Source: an uncultured Clostridia bacterium (lineage in GTDB: Bacteria; Bacillota; Clostridia; Lachnospirales; Lachnospiraceae). Taken from it: 64,000 nucleotides of DNA. Position numbers and translations under genes: made by a program. The DNA lies in the NCBI GenBank assembly GCA_948472945.1, contig CAOKVX010000011.1:20376-84375 (forward strand), in the 5' to 3' direction. Positions 61,332 through 64,000 of this stretch are shown one piece after another. Within the stretch, counting starts at the first letter, position 1; each line of letters opens with the position of its first letter. The notes under the pieces are model-generated. The model was given only the letters and a program-made list of their open reading frames with translations. It did not search any database and was not told where the DNA came from.

Positions 61332-62354
61332 ATGCCATCAATGACCAGTATACTTGGATTTTCACCTTTTATGCCATATATAGTTTTGATAGTTGGATTT
61401 ATTCTATTGATTAAGGGCGCTGATTATTTTGTAGACGGATGTTCATCCGTCGCAAAAACATTTCACATACCTACAATTATTATAGGACTTACGATCGCCG
61501 CATTTGGAACAAGCGCACCCGAGGCGGCGGTTAGCATAACGTCCTCGCTGAAAGGCGCCAACGACATGTCGGTAAGCAATGTCATCGGCTCAAACCTGTT
61601 CAACCTGCTTATGGTTATCGGACTGTGTTCGATTATAAAACCGCTGAAAGTTTCCGGCCCAATTATAAAACGCGATTTTCCAATCTGCATTGTCGTAACC
61701 GCAATTATGCTGCTTATGGCGGCGGACTGCTTTATGAATGGATTTACAGCCTCGGTTATAAGCCGCATTGACGGTATATTTTTACTCGCAATATTTACAT
61801 GCTATATATTTCTTCTTATACACAACACAATGAGCGCAAGAAAAAAATACTCCGCCGACACACATGACGGCGAAGACGGAGAAATCAAAACAATGTCCAC
61901 CGGCAAAAGCATTATATGTATCGTTGCCGGAGTCATCGCAGTTCTTGCAGGCGGCGAATTCGTAGTGGACAGCGCTTCGCAGATTGCATTTTCTTTCGGA
62001 TTGTCCAATACATTTGTCGGACTTACAATTGTAGCGATAGGAACTTCCCTCCCTGAGCTTGTGACTTCAATCATAGCGTCATTTAAAGGAGAGAACGACC
62101 TGGCCCTGGGCAATGTTGTCGGTTCAAACCTATTCAACATTCTTTTCGTTCTCGGAATCGCCTCAACAGTAAGCCCAATTAACTTATCGGGTATAACGGA
62201 TTCAGAATTCATCTTATACGACATCATTGTTTTGACATGTATCACCATACTGGCATATGTCTTTTCACTTGTAAAGAAAAATATTACCAAGGCCGAGGGT
62301 TCAATTATGGTATTAATATACGTATGCTACATGATATATATTGTCATACGTTAA
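61332..62354 (+). CDS. Calcium/sodium antiporter (CaCA family, YrbG-like)
   Basis: A membrane exchanger of about ten helices and 340 residues from the ATG at 61332, which follows GGAGG. An in-frame ATG 60 bp upstream lies within the promoter and is rejected. Both alpha-repeats are visible: FGTSAPEAAVSITSSLKGAN followed by VIGSNLFNLL, and IGTSLPELVTSIIASFKGEN followed by VVGSNLFNIL. These carry the conserved Glu and Asn that bind the ion. A hydrophilic loop with DTHDGEDGEIK separates the halves. Confidence 0.95.
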   Translation: MPSMTSILGFSPFMPYIVLIVGFILLIKGADYFVDGCSSVAKTFHIPTIIIGLTIAAFGTSAPEAAVSITSSLKGANDMSVSNVIGSNLFNLLMVIGLCSIIKPLKVSGPIIKRDFPICIVVTAIMLLMAADCFMNGFTASVISRIDGIFLLAIFTCYIFLLIHNTMSARKKYSADTHDGEDGEIKTMSTGKSIICIVAGVIAVLAGGEFVVDSASQIAFSFGLSNTFVGLTIVAIGTSLPELVTSIIASFKGENDLALGNVVGSNLFNILFVLGIASTVSPINLSGITDSEFILYDIIVLTCITILAYVFSLVKKNITKAEGSIMVLIYVCYMIYIVIR

Positions 62355-62405
62355 TCGTTTTATATTTTATATTTATTAATTATAATTACTAAACATTTAA
62401 ACATT

Positions 62406-62441
62406 AAATTCAGTGTCCGATATAGTGCGAACACTGAATTT
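62406..62441. terminator. Hairpin between convergent genes, possible terminator
   Basis: A perfect 11-bp stem AAATTCAGTGT (62406-62416) with ACACTGAATTT (62431-62441) and a 14-base loop lies between the antiporter gene and the convergent TIGR04076-family gene. The T-run is short, so efficiency is uncertain. Confidence 0.55.
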
Positions 62442-62461
62442 CCGGAAAATTAGAATTTTAA

Positions 62462-62944
62462 CTACTTATCTAATATCTCAAGCTTGAATATTACCGGCCT
62501 TGTGCCGTCATTACAGCATGCAAGCATGACTTTATTATTCTTACACCCCTTTTTAAAAGAGCCTCCAAGCAGCCCGGCATAAATGTATTTGTTCAACGCA
62601 TCCCATGCATCGGCACAGAATTTGCCGTCCATACATCTGGAGTAACTGTCCATGTCGGCTATAAAAACCTGTCCCTCCTCAAACAAAGGGCATACCCCCG
62701 ACTTGGAATTGCTCAGATATTCTTTCTGAAGAGCAGGAAAACACTCCTTTTTCAAAACCGTAATGCGCACTTTCGGCTTTGATCCTTTATCGTTATTGAT
62801 ATTGGAACAATTTCCGTATTCCCTGTCATATTCATCCCGCAGCTTTTTCTGCATGTCAGAGGACATACTGTTAAATATAGTCATTGCAACATCCATAGTA
62901 GTTCCAAGACGTTTAATCGTAAATAACCACAATTCAAAATTCAT
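62462..62944 (-). CDS. TIGR04076 family protein
   Basis: A 160-residue Cys-rich protein. The conserved part (about 57-158) has KVRITVLKKE, a GVCPLFEEGQVFI segment, FCADAWDALNKYIYAGLLGG and MLACCNDGTRPVIFKLE, which is the TIGR04076 pattern. About 50 N-terminal residues (MNFELWLFTIKRLG and following) are extra compared with the usual short members. The function of the family is unknown. The Cys pattern suggests metal or cluster binding. It starts 12 bp after the histidine kinase stop and is likely its operon partner. Confidence 0.8.
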   Translation of the reverse strand: MNFELWLFTIKRLGTTMDVAMTIFNSMSSDMQKKLRDEYDREYGNCSNINNDKGSKPKVRITVLKKECFPALQKEYLSNSKSGVCPLFEEGQVFIADMDSYSRCMDGKFCADAWDALNKYIYAGLLGGSFKKGCKNNKVMLACCNDGTRPVIFKLEILDK

Positions 62945-62956
62945 AACTCTTCTCCA

Positions 62957-64000
62957 TTATAACCATTTTTTTATAGTGTCAAAAAACTTATTCTTATCAA
63001 TTGGCTTTGAGATATGGTCGTTCATACCCGCTTCCTTTACTGCGATTACATCCTCCGAAAATGCCTTTGCCGTCATTGCAAGTATCGGAACCGTTCCTGC
63101 GTCCGGCCTGTCGAGCCCCCTTATAGCCTTGGTTGCCTCCATTCCGTCCATAACCGGCATCATCAAATCCATCAATATTACATTTATCTCATTAATATCA
63201 GACCTCATAAACGTATTAAGTCCTTCCTGTCCGTTTTCTGAGGTTATTACATTTACACCTTCTTCCTCAAGCATGAACTTGGCAATCTCCATATTAATAA
63301 TATTATCTTCCACAACAAGTATATTAGTTCCGGAAAGTATATCGCATCCGGCAACATCACTGTCCGTCTCCTCATTTTTTCGTTCATAATTATTCTCAGC
63401 CAAAGGCAGGGTAAGTATGACGGTAAACGTACTGCCTATGCCTTCCTTGCTCTGAACCTCTATTATACCGCCCATATTGTCAAGTATCTTTTTTACTATG
63501 GACATGCCAAGCCCCGTGCCCTGATAGGTGGTTCGCGCACCGTGGTTTTCCTGTGAGAACGGTTGATAAATATTCTTCATAAATCTCTCGCTCATACCTA
63601 TACCGGTGTCCGTCACAACAAATTTATAAGTTGCGTTTGCGCCGTCGCAGTCAATCTCCTCGGAGACTATTTTTACATAACCACCCCTTTCCGTATATTT
63701 AACGGCATTGCTATATATGTTAATCAATATCTGCCTTATATGCAGCGGACTTCCCACCACATAGCTATGCTCAAACGTGATATCATGCTTTCTAACGCTA
63801 ATCCCCTGTTCGAGAGCCTGCGCCATAATATCGCTGACACACTCGTCAATTAATTCTTTTAAATCAAACCTTTCATCGGTAAATTCTATATTGCCGCTCT
63901 CTAGCTTGCTCATATTTAGAACATCATTAATTATTTTCAGCAGGTGGCTCGACGCATCTCCCATTTTATCAAAACAGTCGACAATCTTCTGCTCGTCGTT
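62957..64000 (-). CDS. Hybrid histidine kinase, C-terminal part (5' end outside window)
   Basis: The frame is open to the right edge, so the sensor part and the phosphoacceptor His lie outside. Visible are the end of the dimerisation domain (SSHLLKIINDVLNMSKLESG), the ATPase domain (ILINIYSNAVKYT, TDTGIGMSERF, GTGLGMSIVKKIL) and one receiver domain with NILVVEDNIINMEIAKF and the phosphoacceptor in VILMDLMMPVMDGME. It is similar in design to the kinase at 5262 but has a single receiver domain. It is followed by the TIGR04076-family gene. Confidence 0.93.
   Translation of the reverse strand, partial: NDEQKIVDCFDKMGDASSHLLKIINDVLNMSKLESGNIEFTDERFDLKELIDECVSDIMAQALEQGISVRKHDITFEHSYVVGSPLHIRQILINIYSNAVKYTERGGYVKIVSEEIDCDGANATYKFVVTDTGIGMSERFMKNIYQPFSQENHGARTTYQGTGLGMSIVKKILDNMGGIIEVQSKEGIGSTFTVILTLPLAENNYERKNEETDSDVAGCDILSGTNILVVEDNIINMEIAKFMLEEEGVNVITSENGQEGLNTFMRSDINEINVILMDLMMPVMDGMEATKAIRGLDRPDAGTVPILAMTAKAFSEDVIAVKEAGMNDHISKPIDKNKFFDTIKKWL

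Noticed and set aside
1..64000. CRISPR array, prophage, insertion sequence, tRNA or rRNA genes
   Set aside because: No regularly spaced repeats, integrase or transposase motifs, and no tRNA-like cloverleaf or rRNA segment were noticed in the intergenic stretches.

Overview
The window looks like the chromosome of an anaerobic, low-to-middling GC Gram-positive of the Lachnospiraceae type (Clostridia; Butyrivibrio, Lachnospira or Roseburia relatives). This rests on the gene content (xylan-side-chain hydrolase, glucuronate catabolism, Clostridia-type MiaB, several SPASM radical SAM enzymes), strong GGAGG ribosome binding sites and AT-rich intergenic DNA. The genus is not proven. No tRNA, rRNA, CRISPR array, transposase or integrase was seen.

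Layout. (1) 1-3988: a GH115 alpha-glucuronidase cut by the left edge, divergent from an AraC-type regulator. (2) 4158-13821: a cell-wall amidase, a hybrid histidine kinase with two receiver domains, an AEC-family transporter, a three-gene set equivalent to Bacillus ydjH-ydjG-ydjI (TPM protein, zinc-ribbon membrane protein, SPFH/zinc-ribbon protein) without a PspA gene, and an EAL protein with a degenerate GGDEF domain. (3) 13945-20398: a short gene remnant, a GH5 endoglucanase, a HAD phosphatase, then uxaC, a fructuronate reductase and kdgK. With the GH115 enzyme these suggest use of glucuronoxylan. (4) 20524-26439: a 126-bp palindromic element, prfC, miaB, an ABC-2 permease with an ATPase-like partner that has lost most catalytic motifs, and a permuted-papain-fold protein.

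(5) 26532-30258 is the best candidate for an undescribed system. A small HTH gene is divergent from a three-gene operon: a Nif11-like leader peptide with a Gly/Cys-rich core, a radical SAM/SPASM maturase and a C25 (gingipain-family) peptidase without a signal peptide. A perfect 22-bp palindrome lies in the divergent intergenic region. This is a predicted RiPP pathway with a cytoplasmic C25 protease in the leader-peptidase position. (6) 30447-35328: a CBS-methyltransferase fusion, a Rossmann-SPASM-radical SAM fusion, a membrane-anchored extracellular protein and a secreted surface protein, ended by a strong terminator.

(7) 35459-61177: about 23 co-directional genes, starting from one promoter at 61218-61246, form a glycan biosynthesis island. 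It contains rfbF, rfbG and rfbH (CDP-3,6-dideoxysugar synthesis), two split transketolases, an HMGL-type aldolase, short-chain dehydrogenases, an IspD/TarI-like cytidylyltransferase, several glycosyltransferases, FkbM methyltransferases, a pyruvyl transferase with an FrhB-like partner, and a second SPASM-first radical SAM enzyme. A roughly 100-residue GxGxxG domain recurs in nine proteins of regions 6 and 7, usually fused to a catalytic domain. No membrane protein, flippase, polymerase or priming transferase was seen in the island, so the product may be attached to a cytoplasmic acceptor such as flagellin, or exported by genes elsewhere. (8) 61272-64000: a Ca/Na antiporter with its own promoter, a TIGR04076-family protein and the C-terminal part of a second hybrid histidine kinase cut by the right edge.
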